A DNA stretch of 64,000 nt from Mycolicibacterium parafortuitum (GTDB lineage Bacteria > Actinomycetota > Actinomycetes > Mycobacteriales > Mycobacteriaceae), in the NCBI RefSeq assembly GCF_010725485.1, contig NZ_AP022598.1, positions 62,001 through 126,000 of the forward strand, read 5' to 3'. The notes beneath the pieces are model-generated. The model was not told the DNA's origin and ran no database searches. It saw only the letters and a program-made list of their open reading frames with translations. Below are positions 25,505 through 35,013 of the stretch, in pieces; position 1 is the first letter of the stretch; each line of letters begins with the position of its first letter. Both the position numbers and the translations under genes were made by a program.

Positions 25505-26143
25505 TCAGTTCTGGCCGAGCACGGCGTCGATACCGCCGACATCGCTGATCTGCCATCCGTTGTTGCTGTCGATCGTGATCCCGTAGGTGGCGGTGGACTG
25601 CATGCCTTCGGGACCCTGGGCGGTCTTGGTCAGAACGCTGACGAAGGTATCGACGACATAGATGCCGGCAGCGTCGGACCGGACGGCGGCGGCCAGCGGC
25701 CGAGCTGACGAGTCCCACTGCAGTGGTGCGAGCACCTGCTCCATGTCGGTCGCGGCCCGGCCCAGCTTCTCCTTGAGCTCCGGCGTGGTGTTCTCGACCA
25801 GTTTGACCTTCCATGCTCCGAAATCACGGAAGTTCATCTGCGCAGCGTTCACCGCGTAGTTCAGCGCCACCTCTTTGGCGCGCTGTTCGTTGGCCGCTGC
25901 CGTCTCCTGGGCGCTGAGTTGACTGGTGGCACCGATGTACAACCATGTCAGCACCCCGACCGCGGCTGCCAGAATCGCGACCACCGCTGAGAAAGCAAGG
26001 CCACGAACCGAAATCGACAGCTGCCGTCTGTCAGCGGACTCTGCGAGCGTGGCACTTTCGCCGGCCGAGGCTTCGGCTTGCTCGTCGAGAAAGTCCTCGT
26101 CGCGACGGTCTGCGGCTTTGGCCTCCAGGACTGATTTGCTCAT
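25505..26143 (-). CDS. Mce-associated membrane protein
   Basis: The 212-residue protein has an acidic cytoplasmic N-terminus, one transmembrane helix (LAFSAVVAILAAAVGVLTWL, about residues 49-68) and an extracytoplasmic domain with an NTF2-like feel (VALNYAVNAAQMNFRDFG..). These are the hallmarks of Mas proteins encoded after mceF, thought to stabilise the Mce complex. Confidence 0.8.
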   Translation of the reverse strand: MSKSVLEAKAADRRDEDFLDEQAEASAGESATLAESADRRQLSISVRGLAFSAVVAILAAAVGVLTWLYIGATSQLSAQETAAANEQRAKEVALNYAVNAAQMNFRDFGAWKVKLVENTTPELKEKLGRAATDMEQVLAPLQWDSSARPLAAAVRSDAAGIYVVDTFVSVLTKTAQGPEGMQSTATYGITIDSNNGWQISDVGGIDAVLGQN

Positions 26144-26161
26144 ACTCCTGACCTTCCTAAT

Positions 26162-27127
26162 CTAGGGCTTGGGGGCTTCGGGGATGGTGACGTGAAGTTC
26201 GATCGCGCCGTCTGCGGGGATGTTCTTCAGCATGTTGTCCAGGATGCGGCCGGAATCGAAGTTCATCAGCGATCCGCCGATGCCCGTGAAATGCGGCAAC
26301 AGTGCCTCCGTCAGCACTTTGACATCGGGTGCGCGATCATCGAGGAACTTCTGGATCCGGGCCAGGAAGTTGCCGAACTCCTCCATATTGCTCGGGTTGT
26401 TCCAGGCGACCGTCGTGGTGAACGACAGGAAGATGTTGCCGGCCTTGAGTCCAGTCTGACCGACCATCGGCCCGAGGTCCGCCAACACCGGACCGACCCA
26501 GTCGGCGTTTTGCAGCAAGGTTTGAAAGCTGGCCAGGGTCTGCCGACCTTGGCCCTGCATGCCTTCGACGGTGGTGCGCAGCAGTTCGCTGGTCCTGGCC
26601 AGATTCGGCAGCACCTGTTGCGGGTCGGGCAAGCCGGCGTCGGCCTCAGCCAGAATCCGCTTCAGCTGCTCTGGATCGGATTGATTCAGGACGCGAACCA
26701 CGCTGGTGGCCAACTCGGATATCGAGGGCGGTACCGTGACCGCGTCCGCGACAATATGTTGTCCGTCCTGCAGGACTGGACCGTCAGTGGTGCGTGGCGC
26801 AAGGCCGACGAAGGCCTCCCCCAGTGCCGACAGATTTTCCAACCGAACATCGGTGTCCACCGGAATTTGATGGTCGCCGTTGACGTAGAAGTCGATGGTG
26901 GCGTCGTCGAGCCGTGACTGGATGCCGGTTACCTCGCCGACCCGCACACCGCGCAGCAGCACGCTGGATCCGACGACCAAACCCTTGATGTCGGGTACGT
27001 CCATCGAGTACGAGGCGCGGTTGTCCGGCGGCTGGGCCTGCAGGCCAAAGGAGCTGATGTAGACCAGCGACAGCACGATGATCAGCCCGAATGCGCCGAA
27101 GGAGAAAAGATTTTTCACGGCCCTCAT
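26162..27127 (-). CDS. mceF: MceF-type MlaD-domain protein
   Basis: The 321-residue protein has an N-terminal membrane anchor (LFSFGAFGLIIVLSLVYI), the MlaD/Mce core (LVVGSSVLLRGVRVGEV) and a helical C-terminal part that builds the lipid-conducting tube. It is the sixth mce gene. The ATG at 27127 overlaps the mceE stop (ATGA), which decides the start against a longer frame. Confidence 0.88.
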   Translation of the reverse strand: MRAVKNLFSFGAFGLIIVLSLVYISSFGLQAQPPDNRASYSMDVPDIKGLVVGSSVLLRGVRVGEVTGIQSRLDDATIDFYVNGDHQIPVDTDVRLENLSALGEAFVGLAPRTTDGPVLQDGQHIVADAVTVPPSISELATSVVRVLNQSDPEQLKRILAEADAGLPDPQQVLPNLARTSELLRTTVEGMQGQGRQTLASFQTLLQNADWVGPVLADLGPMVGQTGLKAGNIFLSFTTTVAWNNPSNMEEFGNFLARIQKFLDDRAPDVKVLTEALLPHFTGIGGSLMNFDSGRILDNMLKNIPADGAIELHVTIPEAPKP

Positions 27128-28128
27128 GGCATCGCCCCCAGAATTCGGAGCACGTCCTGCACGTTGGGCAGCAGTTCCCTGCCGTCCGGCGCGGTGATGG
27201 ACGTGATGTTGATCGCGGGGTACTTGTCCGCAGGCATGAAGTATTCGGTCATCAGGGTCTGCCACTTCGGATACTCGTCTTCGATGGCCCACTTGCTCTG
27301 CTGTACTGCACCCATCGCATCGGCCAACGAGGTCAGCATGGGCGTCAGCCAATACCCACCGCTGTAGATACTTCCGATAGAGGGCACCAGTGTGCCGATA
27401 TAGCTGGAAGTTTCGGTGGCGCGGTCGAACCCGAGCATGCCGGTGTCGGAGAACCAGAACCGGTAGTTGGGTCGGTTGGCGGACAGGACCGCACCCGTCT
27501 GGGATGCCCCGTTGAGCAGTTGGTCGACGGTGTCGATGTTGTCACCCAAATCAGCGAGATCTTCGGCAACCCGCGACACCATGGCGCGCAGCTCTTCCGA
27601 GCGTTCCGGGGTGACCCGATTCAGTCCCATGATGCTGGTCTGGATCCGTTGGATCGAACCACTGCCGACGAAGTTCGCGAGATTGGCCAAAGTGTCTTCC
27701 AGCTGAGGAGGAGACACGGTCTGGTTCAGAGGGATTCGACCATCAGGTGGTACCGGCTCTCCCAACGCGACGTCGGCGGGTGGCCGTTCCAAAGCAAGAT
27801 AGGTGTCGCCGAGCACGGTCGCCTGCTGGAGCGTTGCCCGGGCGTTGGTGGGTACCGCCACCACCGTATCGATCCGGGCAGTTACGTCGACCCGATCCTG
27901 CTCGACGTTGACGGCCGTCACCACGCCGACCGGCGTGCCGTCGAGGACGACCTTGGCGCGGTCAGGCAGGTTCAGGACGTTGGAGAACTCCAGGGTCAAG
28001 TCGTAACCGTCGCGGTATTGATTGCCCGGTTGTGGAAGGGAATTCACCGACAGAGAAGTGCACGCGGAGAGGAGTAGCGCTGCGGAGCTCAGCGCTACCG
28101 CGACCGCGGTGCGGCTACGCGCCGTCAT
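27124..28128 (-). CDS. mceE: MceE-type lipoprotein
   Basis: The 334-residue product has a lipoprotein signal ending in LLLSAC, as usual for the fifth Mce protein (the Lpr type), then an MlaD core (VVLDGTPVGVVTAVNV) and helices. It would cap the Mce tube at the outer side. Its start overlaps the mceD stop (ATGA). Confidence 0.9.
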   Translation of the reverse strand: MTARSRTAVAVALSSAALLLSACTSLSVNSLPQPGNQYRDGYDLTLEFSNVLNLPDRAKVVLDGTPVGVVTAVNVEQDRVDVTARIDTVVAVPTNARATLQQATVLGDTYLALERPPADVALGEPVPPDGRIPLNQTVSPPQLEDTLANLANFVGSGSIQRIQTSIMGLNRVTPERSEELRAMVSRVAEDLADLGDNIDTVDQLLNGASQTGAVLSANRPNYRFWFSDTGMLGFDRATETSSYIGTLVPSIGSIYSGGYWLTPMLTSLADAMGAVQQSKWAIEDEYPKWQTLMTEYFMPADKYPAINITSITAPDGRELLPNVQDVLRILGAMP

Positions 28129-29243
28129 TTGCGGGCCGCCTCAGTCAGTGCGTACTGCAGCAGCGCGACATCGACGGCGTAGGGCACCCCGTTGATATCG
28201 GCGCAGCTGCCCGGTGTCGAAGCATTCATCATTCCGCACAGAGCCAATCCGTTGTGTGTCGGCACCCGGAACATCGGTGGCCGGTAGGCGATGTTGAAGG
28301 TGTGGAACTGCCGGTTGTTGAAGTGGTTGGCGAAGGTGTTGATCCACCACGGGACCGGCGTGAACAGATCGGAGATGGCGTTGGCATGCGGGGTTGTCTT
28401 CCTGATGAGAGCGCTCAAGGTGTCCAGCGTGATCTGGGTTTCGTCACCCATTCGGGTCTCCAGGACCGCAACAACCTCGCCCAGTGGCCCGAAGTTGCTC
28501 ATTTCGTGATAGCCACCCATGCGCGCCCCGCCGTCAAGTGCGGTGATCAGGTCGGGTGTGGTTTGTTGCGCGTCGAGCAGGATCTGTTTGACGGGGTCCC
28601 GCAGTTCGGTCAACGTAGTCGTGAGTTGGGCGAGATTGCGGGTGATCGACCCCAGATCTCCGATGGCCTGGTCCGGGCTGTCCAGCAGAGCTGAAGACGA
28701 CCGTAGCAATTGCGCGGCGCCGGCACCGTTGTTCTGGGCCAGTCGGTCGATACCGCTGATGGTGTCCGCGATGTTGGTCGACCCATCGGCTGAGATCGCG
28801 TCGAGGAACTCATCGGCGGACCCGATCACCTGCGAGATTGTCTTGGGCGAGAACGACCGGTCCAACGGGACGCAGGCATCGGAGGTCAATTCGGGTCCAC
28901 CGGTGTAGTTTCCGACCATCTCCAAGGCCCGGTCGGCAACGATGGATGGAGACCGGATCACAGCCCGGACATCCTCAGGTAGTTGACGGTTCACGGTGAG
29001 TGCGAAATCCACCCGGACCGCGGTGCCCTGCGGAACGATCGCCGTGACCTCGCCGATCTCATATCCCATCTGCGTCACCGGGTTGCCCACGTACAAGCCG
29101 ATGGCGTCGGGCATCAGCGCGCACCGACTCGGTGCTGACGCGGTTGCCTGAGCGCCGCAGGACGACACCGCCGCAGCGACCACACCGACGGCCAGCGTTG
29201 TGGCCAGTGCTTTCACCGGGCTCTTTCGGATTGCGACGGTCAT
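28125..29243 (-). CDS. mceD: MceD-type MlaD-domain protein
   Basis: The 372-residue fourth Mce protein has the core MPDAIGLYVGNPVTQMGYEIGEV. The N-terminal hydrophobic segment ends in VSSC, which looks like a lipobox, so this subunit may also be lipidated; in most operons only MceE is. The start at 29243 shares one base with the mceC stop (TGATG); a start at 29273 would overlap mceC more. Confidence 0.87.
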   Translation of the reverse strand: MTVAIRKSPVKALATTLAVGVVAAAVSSCGAQATASAPSRCALMPDAIGLYVGNPVTQMGYEIGEVTAIVPQGTAVRVDFALTVNRQLPEDVRAVIRSPSIVADRALEMVGNYTGGPELTSDACVPLDRSFSPKTISQVIGSADEFLDAISADGSTNIADTISGIDRLAQNNGAGAAQLLRSSSALLDSPDQAIGDLGSITRNLAQLTTTLTELRDPVKQILLDAQQTTPDLITALDGGARMGGYHEMSNFGPLGEVVAVLETRMGDETQITLDTLSALIRKTTPHANAISDLFTPVPWWINTFANHFNNRQFHTFNIAYRPPMFRVPTHNGLALCGMMNASTPGSCADINGVPYAVDVALLQYALTEAARK

Positions 29244-30217
29244 CAGCACGGACTTCCAGGCATCGGGATGCAAAAATTGGTCGCGAGCAATTCGGGCGCG
29301 GCATTCTGCGCGTCGAGCATCCGGTTGATCTTGTCGCGCACTCGGCGGAGCCGGGGAATGATCCGGCTGTTGTTGTCGGCCCAGCGCCGCACCCGGTCCT
29401 GCGCGTCGCGTACTTCTTGCAGGAAGGCGTCACGGTTGTTCACCCAGAACTCGCCGAACGGTTTGAGGAATCGGTCACCGATGTCGCCCATACCGCTCAA
29501 CGCGGCTGCAAATCCCTTGCTGTACACCGTCAACGTCTGTTCCAGAATGGCGATCTTCGACACCATCTGACGAAACTGCTCGGTGTAGCCGTTCATCGAC
29601 TCCAGGTACTCGTCCGTGACGTTGAGGATGTTGGTGATCTGCCCGCGCTGCCGTTCCATCGTTGCGGTCAGAGCGTTGCCGGCCTCGATGATCGCCGAGA
29701 TAGTGCTGACGTTGCCGTCGTTGATACCGGCTTGGATCCGGTCCAGGGACTCTCGGATCGGCCGCGGATCGACGTCGTCGGTGATCTTGGTGGCATCTGC
29801 CAGGGCGCTCATCAAGTTGTAGGGCATCTTGACCCGTTCCACGGGAATGGTTGAGGACCCCAGAGGTTTGTCGCCGAGCGAGACCAGGTTGACGTAATAG
29901 CCACCCACCACGGTCAACATCCTGACCTGGATCTGCGACTGGTCGCCGACAAAAGCCTCGTTGTCCACCAAAGCGGTCACCTTGATCTGCTCGGGCTCCA
30001 TCACCAGTTCCTTGACCTTGCCCACGGTGATGCCGGCGATCCGGACGTCCTCGCCGGAGCGCAACGAAGCCGCGTCATCGGTATAGAAGATGACGGCGCG
30101 CTGCCCGGGCGGGCTGATGTAGAGCAGACCGGCCACCACGGCGAGAATCGCCAGGATCGCCAACGCTGTGGTCCCCCAGAAGGTTGGGTTGGACCGCAAT
30201 TTCCTCACTGATTGCAC
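29243..30217 (-). CDS. mceC: MceC-type MlaD-domain protein
   Basis: The 324-residue third Mce protein has an N-terminal membrane helix (ALAILAILAVVAGLLYI), the core ASLRSGEDVRIAGITVGKV and a long helical domain, ending in a Pro/Cys-containing tail. It overlaps mceB by 13 bases. Confidence 0.88.
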   Translation of the reverse strand: MQSVRKLRSNPTFWGTTALAILAILAVVAGLLYISPPGQRAVIFYTDDAASLRSGEDVRIAGITVGKVKELVMEPEQIKVTALVDNEAFVGDQSQIQVRMLTVVGGYYVNLVSLGDKPLGSSTIPVERVKMPYNLMSALADATKITDDVDPRPIRESLDRIQAGINDGNVSTISAIIEAGNALTATMERQRGQITNILNVTDEYLESMNGYTEQFRQMVSKIAILEQTLTVYSKGFAAALSGMGDIGDRFLKPFGEFWVNNRDAFLQEVRDAQDRVRRWADNNSRIIPRLRRVRDKINRMLDAQNAAPELLATNFCIPMPGSPC

Positions 30218-31209
30218 AGGATCACCCTTTGTCCGTTCAGCAGCACGTCCATCGACTCCGGCAGTTGAGCCTGCCCTTTGGAGCAGGGCACGGGCTCGCC
30301 TGGCGCAGTGGGCGGGCCGATGTCATCCCAGATGACCGGGATCTTCTTGACCGACTCGGTGAAATCGTCGAGCACGGTGAACGCACGATCGAGACCCAGG
30401 TCGATATCTGCGGTCTCACCGTCGAATCCCATGTTCAGAAGCAGGCGGGCAGCCGCAGACGTGAAGCCCGGACCATAGAGTTCGGATTTGCGAAACTCGT
30501 CCAGCACCGTCAGCGTGGCATCGAGGGGGCGGTTGACCCAGTCGATGATCTGGATCAGATCCTTTGACTGGCCGCCGATTTCATCAGAGACTGCGTTGAG
30601 ATTCGCCATCAGGATCGAGATCACCTGCTGGCGGTCGCGGCTGAACTCGGTCAACTTACGAATGCTGTCCAGCATCGGAGCGAGTCCACCCCCGTCACCT
30701 GTCAACAGGTTCGCAGCGTTCTCGGTGAACTGGTCGATCTCCTCGGGGCTGAGCGTGGCCAGCACTGGCTGCAACCCGTTGAATAACGTGGTGATGTCGA
30801 AGGATGGTTGTGTCATGTTCACCGGAATCCGGTCCATCGTCTCCGGCGGTGCGTCGGATTCGGCAGGATCGGTGATATCGAGGTAGCGCAATCCCGTAAG
30901 GGCTTGGTACTTGATCGAAAGTCGGCTCGTCGGAACAACACCGTAGCGATCGGCCAAGCTGAAGCGGACAGCCGCCACGCTTTGGCCCGATCGGCGTTCC
31001 AGTTCGATGTCCTGCACCTTGCCCACCCGCACACCGCGCACACGGACGTCGGCGTCCATGCGCAATCCGGAGGCATCGGTGAATTCAGCTGTGAAGAACC
31101 GGGTTTCACCCTCCACCGGTTGCCGCAACACATTCATGATCACAATGAAGATCACGAACACAATTGCTGCGCTGAGGACGAATCGCCAAAGGGCAGATCG
31201 AGCTGTCAT
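30205..31209 (-). CDS. mceB: MceB-type MlaD-domain protein
   Basis: The 334-residue second Mce protein has a membrane helix (FVLSAAIVFVIFIVIMNVL), the core SGLRMDADVRVRGVRVGKV and a helical C-terminus that ends in VILCNQ, a usual MceB feature. It overlaps mceA by four bases. Confidence 0.88.
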   Translation of the reverse strand: MTARSALWRFVLSAAIVFVIFIVIMNVLRQPVEGETRFFTAEFTDASGLRMDADVRVRGVRVGKVQDIELERRSGQSVAAVRFSLADRYGVVPTSRLSIKYQALTGLRYLDITDPAESDAPPETMDRIPVNMTQPSFDITTLFNGLQPVLATLSPEEIDQFTENAANLLTGDGGGLAPMLDSIRKLTEFSRDRQQVISILMANLNAVSDEIGGQSKDLIQIIDWVNRPLDATLTVLDEFRKSELYGPGFTSAAARLLLNMGFDGETADIDLGLDRAFTVLDDFTESVKKIPVIWDDIGPPTAPGEPVPCSKGQAQLPESMDVLLNGQRVILCNQ

Positions 31210-32297
31210 GAGACACCACCCATCGCGTTGATCGGCGCTGCGACACCCGGAAGATTGTCGAGCACGATATGGACCTGCAGGGCCCGTTGTTCGGGGGAAC
31301 CGGCGTACATTTTCTCGAATCGGCTGCGTAACTCGGTGAGGCTGGCGCCGATATCCTCGGGTGCCAGCAACCCGGGGACGGTATCGGTCAACGTTTTCAC
31401 GATGTTGACCGCTGGCTCCAGATCGGTGGAGTGCGAGGAGACGAGATTGCCTACGGCGCCGAAGAATTCTCCGGCGAGCACCTCGAAGGTGGGACGGGCC
31501 CGAGTCTCCCAGTACTCGGCCGATAGTGGTTCGCCGAGTACTGGAATCTGGTCGTGGCCGAGCAGCGACTCGCGCGCCGTTACGTGGGCGATCGCGAATC
31601 CCGGACGCTCATTGACCGCCCACCCGGCGTCCGATATTCCCTTGACCAGTCCGGGCACCGCCACGCTCACTCCAGCCGCGTGACGCAGGAGCTGTTCGGT
31701 GGACACGGTCTGCACGTCGGTGAACGCCTCGGCGACCACGACCATCGTTTCGACCAGCGGCGTGAGTCCATCGGTATAACGCGTCGCCCGGTCGATGACC
31801 TGGATCAGCTGCGGGGTGACAACTCCGCCGGTGATTTCGCCGAGACGGTAAAGCAGCGTCTGCAGGGTGTAGTTGCCGGTCGGTGTGGTGGTGATGTTGG
31901 CGCCGTCGCGCAGAGCGTTGCCACCGCCGACAGGTGTGATGTTGATACCGGTCACCCCAAAGTAGTTAGCGGTGCGGAAGTCGATTTCGAACGCATCGGT
32001 CAGACCCTGCGTGGGCTGGGCCTGCAGATCAGCGTTGATTCGGACTTGGCCGCCGGCCAAACTGGTGACCGAGGTGATGGTGCCGACCTCGACACCGTGC
32101 AGCATCATCGGGGTGCCGTCGCTCACGCCCTGCCCCAGGTAGGGCACGGTCAGAGCAACCGACATTAGATCGGCAGGTCGACCTCGGAATGGGTTGACGA
32201 TGAAAAACGCGACCACCAGCGCACAAGAGGTCAGCAGGACCGCGCCGATCAACCGGAGCCTCCGGGCCTCGGCCTCGGCCGTCATTCTCAGCAACAC
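31206..32297 (-). CDS. mceA: MceA-type MlaD-domain protein
   Basis: The 363-residue first Mce protein has a membrane helix (LIGAVLLTSCALVVAFFIV), the core QGVSDGTPMMLHGVEVGTI and a long helical part. The GTG at 32297 is supported by an AGGGG six bases upstream; an internal ATG at 32285 is the alternative. It starts nine bases after the yrbEB stop. Confidence 0.87.
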   Translation of the reverse strand: MLLRMTAEAEARRLRLIGAVLLTSCALVVAFFIVNPFRGRPADLMSVALTVPYLGQGVSDGTPMMLHGVEVGTITSVTSLAGGQVRINADLQAQPTQGLTDAFEIDFRTANYFGVTGINITPVGGGNALRDGANITTTPTGNYTLQTLLYRLGEITGGVVTPQLIQVIDRATRYTDGLTPLVETMVVVAEAFTDVQTVSTEQLLRHAAGVSVAVPGLVKGISDAGWAVNERPGFAIAHVTARESLLGHDQIPVLGEPLSAEYWETRARPTFEVLAGEFFGAVGNLVSSHSTDLEPAVNIVKTLTDTVPGLLAPEDIGASLTELRSRFEKMYAGSPEQRALQVHIVLDNLPGVAAPINAMGGVS

Positions 32298-32306
32298 GAC
32301 GGTCCC

Positions 32307-33179
32307 CTATCCCTTGAACACGAAGTTGGGTTGGATCCCGAACAGCAGGATGGTCATCGCCAGGTCCAGGACCATGATGGTCACCAGGCTTGCTCGGATG
32401 GCGCGCCCGGAGGCCTGTCCCACCCCCACCGGCCCACCGGAAGCGAAATAGCCGTAGTAGCAGTGGATGATGGTGACCGCCGTGCAGAAGACCGCCGCCT
32501 TGAGCAGTGACAGCCCGATGTCCTCAGGCGTGAGGAACTGCACGAAGTAGTGGTCGTAGGTGCCCTCGGGCTGGTTGTAGGCGCCGCCGATGATGAGCTT
32601 GGAGATGTAGAAACTGATCACCAGGGTCAGCAGGAATCCCGGTAGGACACAGAGCAACCCGCCGATGACCCGGGTACCTACGACGAACGGGATGGAACGC
32701 AGGCCCATGGCCTCGGTGGCGTCGATCTCATCGGCGATGCGCATCGACCCGATCTCGGCGGTCATCCGGCAACCGGCCTGCGACGCGTAGGCGACACCGG
32801 CCACCAGGGGTGCCATCTCACGCACATTGCCCCAGCCACCGATGATCCCGGACAGTGAACCCAGCCCGATCAGGTTGAGGGTGGCGAAGGCCTCGATCGC
32901 GACAATCGCGCCGACGGTGATACCGAGGATGGCGAGCACACTGATGACGCCACCGTCGACGATCAGCGAACCCTTGCCCCAGGCAAGGTTGTTCATCACC
33001 TGCAGCGTCTCGCGACGGTAGCGACGGACGGTCGTGGGCAGCAGTATGAACGTCTGGCTGACAAAGACCGCCCACTGACCGGCTCCCTGCAGCATCTTCT
33101 GCGGCCCGGCAAGAAGTTTGGGCATCCGCCGGAACTTGGCGGGGACGCTGCGGCGCCCGATCGAGGCACCGGCCATCAT
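32307..33179 (-). CDS. yrbEB: YrbEB-type MlaE permease
   Basis: The 290-residue integral membrane protein pairs with YrbEA as the permease that MceG drives. The MlaE core is clear (EMAPLVAGVAYASQAGCRMTAEIGSM..EIDATEAMG), with about five membrane helices. Tandem ATGs (33179 and 33176) overlap the yrbEA stop; either may be used. Confidence 0.9.
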   Translation of the reverse strand: MMAGASIGRRSVPAKFRRMPKLLAGPQKMLQGAGQWAVFVSQTFILLPTTVRRYRRETLQVMNNLAWGKGSLIVDGGVISVLAILGITVGAIVAIEAFATLNLIGLGSLSGIIGGWGNVREMAPLVAGVAYASQAGCRMTAEIGSMRIADEIDATEAMGLRSIPFVVGTRVIGGLLCVLPGFLLTLVISFYISKLIIGGAYNQPEGTYDHYFVQFLTPEDIGLSLLKAAVFCTAVTIIHCYYGYFASGGPVGVGQASGRAIRASLVTIMVLDLAMTILLFGIQPNFVFKG

Positions 33180-34114
33180 GCCACCGCCATCGGGAAGAAC
33201 ATCGACTGAAACTGTGTCACAGCGAGATTGACGAAGACGATCGCGATCACGTTGATCACCACGGACGCATTCACCGCATCTGCAACACCCCGCGGTCCAC
33301 CCTTGGCTTCGATGCCGCGCTGGGCCGACACGACGGCAACAATCGCACCGAAAATCATCGCCTTTGCGATGGTGAACCACACGTCGATGGGTTTGGCGAA
33401 GGCTCCGAACGACAACCAGAAACTGCCCGGTGTCACATCGTTGATCGTCACCGCAATCACGAATGCGGCGCCGACGCCCATCGCGATGATGATGGTGCAG
33501 AGCAGGGGTGCAATGGCGATGAGCGCCAGGAAACGGGGAACAACCAGTCGCCGGACAGGATCCAAGCCCAGGACCCGCATCGCGTCCAGTTCCTCGCGAA
33601 TGGCGCGAGCGCCGAAGTCGGATGCGATCGCAGCTGCGGCGGCCCCACCCATCAGCAAGCCGGCGGTCACCGGCGCACCCTGTCGGAGCACCGCGACACC
33701 GGTCGCCGACCCGACCAACGAGTTCGCTCCGACCTCGTTGACCAGTCCCGACAACTGCACCGCGATCATCGCGCCAAACGGGATCGCCATCAGCATCGCC
33801 GGCAGTGCGGTCACCTTGAGCAGTTGCCAAGCCTGAATGATGAACTCCCCGAAAGGCAGCCGCAGGGTGATCGTGTCGACAACGGCGTAGCGCACCACCG
33901 AAGCGGCCAGCAGCACCGCCCGACCCATGGTTGCAGCACTATTCACCGGAATCGCCGCGAATCGAGCGACACCCTTACCGAGAACGGAGCGCGCTGACGG
34001 TCCGCCGACCCCACCCTGGCCGGTCGACGAGTGGCCGACCTGCGAGGACGCGGCGGCAGCGGGGTCGGTCTGCGCCCCCTCGATGAGGTCGTCACCCCTG
34101 GTCTGTACTGACAT
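33176..34114 (-). CDS. yrbEA: YrbEA-type MlaE permease
   Basis: The 312-residue permease carries the MlaE core (QGAPVTAGLLMGGAAAAAIASDFGARAIREELDAM). It has an N-terminal cytoplasmic extension of roughly 45 polar residues, longer than most YrbEA proteins. It is the first gene of the mce operon, preceded by a GGAGGG ribosome site and, about 110 bases upstream, a copy of the operator. Confidence 0.9.
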   Translation of the reverse strand: MSVQTRGDDLIEGAQTDPAAAASSQVGHSSTGQGGVGGPSARSVLGKGVARFAAIPVNSAATMGRAVLLAASVVRYAVVDTITLRLPFGEFIIQAWQLLKVTALPAMLMAIPFGAMIAVQLSGLVNEVGANSLVGSATGVAVLRQGAPVTAGLLMGGAAAAAIASDFGARAIREELDAMRVLGLDPVRRLVVPRFLALIAIAPLLCTIIIAMGVGAAFVIAVTINDVTPGSFWLSFGAFAKPIDVWFTIAKAMIFGAIVAVVSAQRGIEAKGGPRGVADAVNASVVINVIAIVFVNLAVTQFQSMFFPMAVA

Positions 34115-34225
34115 CTAGCGCTCTTCCCTCCGCATGTCGGTAGCGCTCGGTATGGTCCTGTGCCTCACAGCGCGTGCCTGAGTGTGTTCCGCAACACGTT
34201 GTCCTCGGCACACAGTACACCACGT

Positions 34226-34242
34226 ATATACATTGCGTATGG
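34226..34242. promoter_or_regulatory. Operator in the mce operon promoter region
   Basis: ATATACATTGCGTATGG is a near match to the fadD palindrome (CCATAC-N5-GTATGG), with one arm changed. It lies between yrbEA and the upstream gene, where the promoter of the eight-gene mce operon must be. Confidence 0.6.
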
Positions 34243-34286
34243 TCATTTAGTTCGTCTCGGCACATTCTTTGCTGAGCCAGAGAAGT

Positions 34287-34910
34287 TCAGCTGTAGCAGG
34301 GTGCGCCAGGCGTGTCAGGAGGACTGCATGACGCCGGGCCCAACGTGACCCAGCTCAGGTCGATCCACGGAGCGGAGAGCCAGGTCTCGTCTGCTCCGAT
34401 CAGAAAGCGCATCGGCCCCCGCTCGCAGTAAGTTCCGCCTGCCGGCGTGACGGCGCAGGTGGTCCCCTCATGGGTGATGACGCTGAACGGCCGCAGCGGT
34501 AACTGCGCCTGCGAGTTGGGGAATCGCACAGCGACTGTCCAGTCGTAGTGGACGGCGCGGTCGCCGTCGATCCAGCCGATATGCCTGGTACCCTGCGGTG
34601 CACCGGGAATTTCACCGGTACACCCAAAGCTGCCGCGTCGCCAGATGCCGCAATTCTGGCCATTCGGGGTCAGGAACCACACCCCACCGGGGACGGCGAA
34701 CGGCAGTGCGTCGACACGATCGTAGTACTTGATATCCGGCCACGGACTGGGCGCAGCCGACGCGCCAGGTTCCGCGGGTTCGGCCAGCGCCGCAGGCACA
34801 CCGGGGGACAACGTCACCAGAATCAACACGGCCACGAAGAGGCTGAGCAACCCAACAGCTCTCTGCAGCAGTGCATTTGGGTGATCAGCGGTCGAGGCCG
34901 AAGATTGCAT
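34287..34910 (-). CDS. Secreted or membrane-anchored hypothetical protein
   Basis: The 207-residue protein has one strongly hydrophobic N-terminal segment (LLSLFVAVLILVTLSPGVPAALAEP) that reads as an uncleaved anchor or a signal peptide, then a Pro/Ala linker and a Cys-rich extracytoplasmic domain (NCGIWRRGSFGCTG, TTCAVTPAGGTYCERG). The form is common in mycobacterial secreted proteins of unknown function. ATG 34910 lies six bases after a -10-like TATGTT, implying a leaderless transcript; ATG 34925 would lie inside the operator. Confidence 0.65.
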   Translation of the reverse strand: MQSSASTADHPNALLQRAVGLLSLFVAVLILVTLSPGVPAALAEPAEPGASAAPSPWPDIKYYDRVDALPFAVPGGVWFLTPNGQNCGIWRRGSFGCTGEIPGAPQGTRHIGWIDGDRAVHYDWTVAVRFPNSQAQLPLRPFSVITHEGTTCAVTPAGGTYCERGPMRFLIGADETWLSAPWIDLSWVTLGPASCSPPDTPGAPCYS

Positions 34911-34916
34911 GCCCAG

Positions 34917-34946
34917 AACATACATGATGTACAGACAGCATGGACA
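34917..34946 (-). promoter_or_regulatory. Leaderless promoter and operator for the secreted protein gene
   Basis: ACATACATGATGTACAG (34918-34934) is an operator variant. On the minus strand it ends in the -10 TATGTT six bases before ATG 34910, with TGTCCA 18 bases further upstream. Confidence 0.5.
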
Positions 34947-35013
34947 GAAATGGTGCTAAGTTATTTGCCGCTCTGACGGAATCGTCAATTTGCGGCGTGG
35001 CAGCGCACCATTC

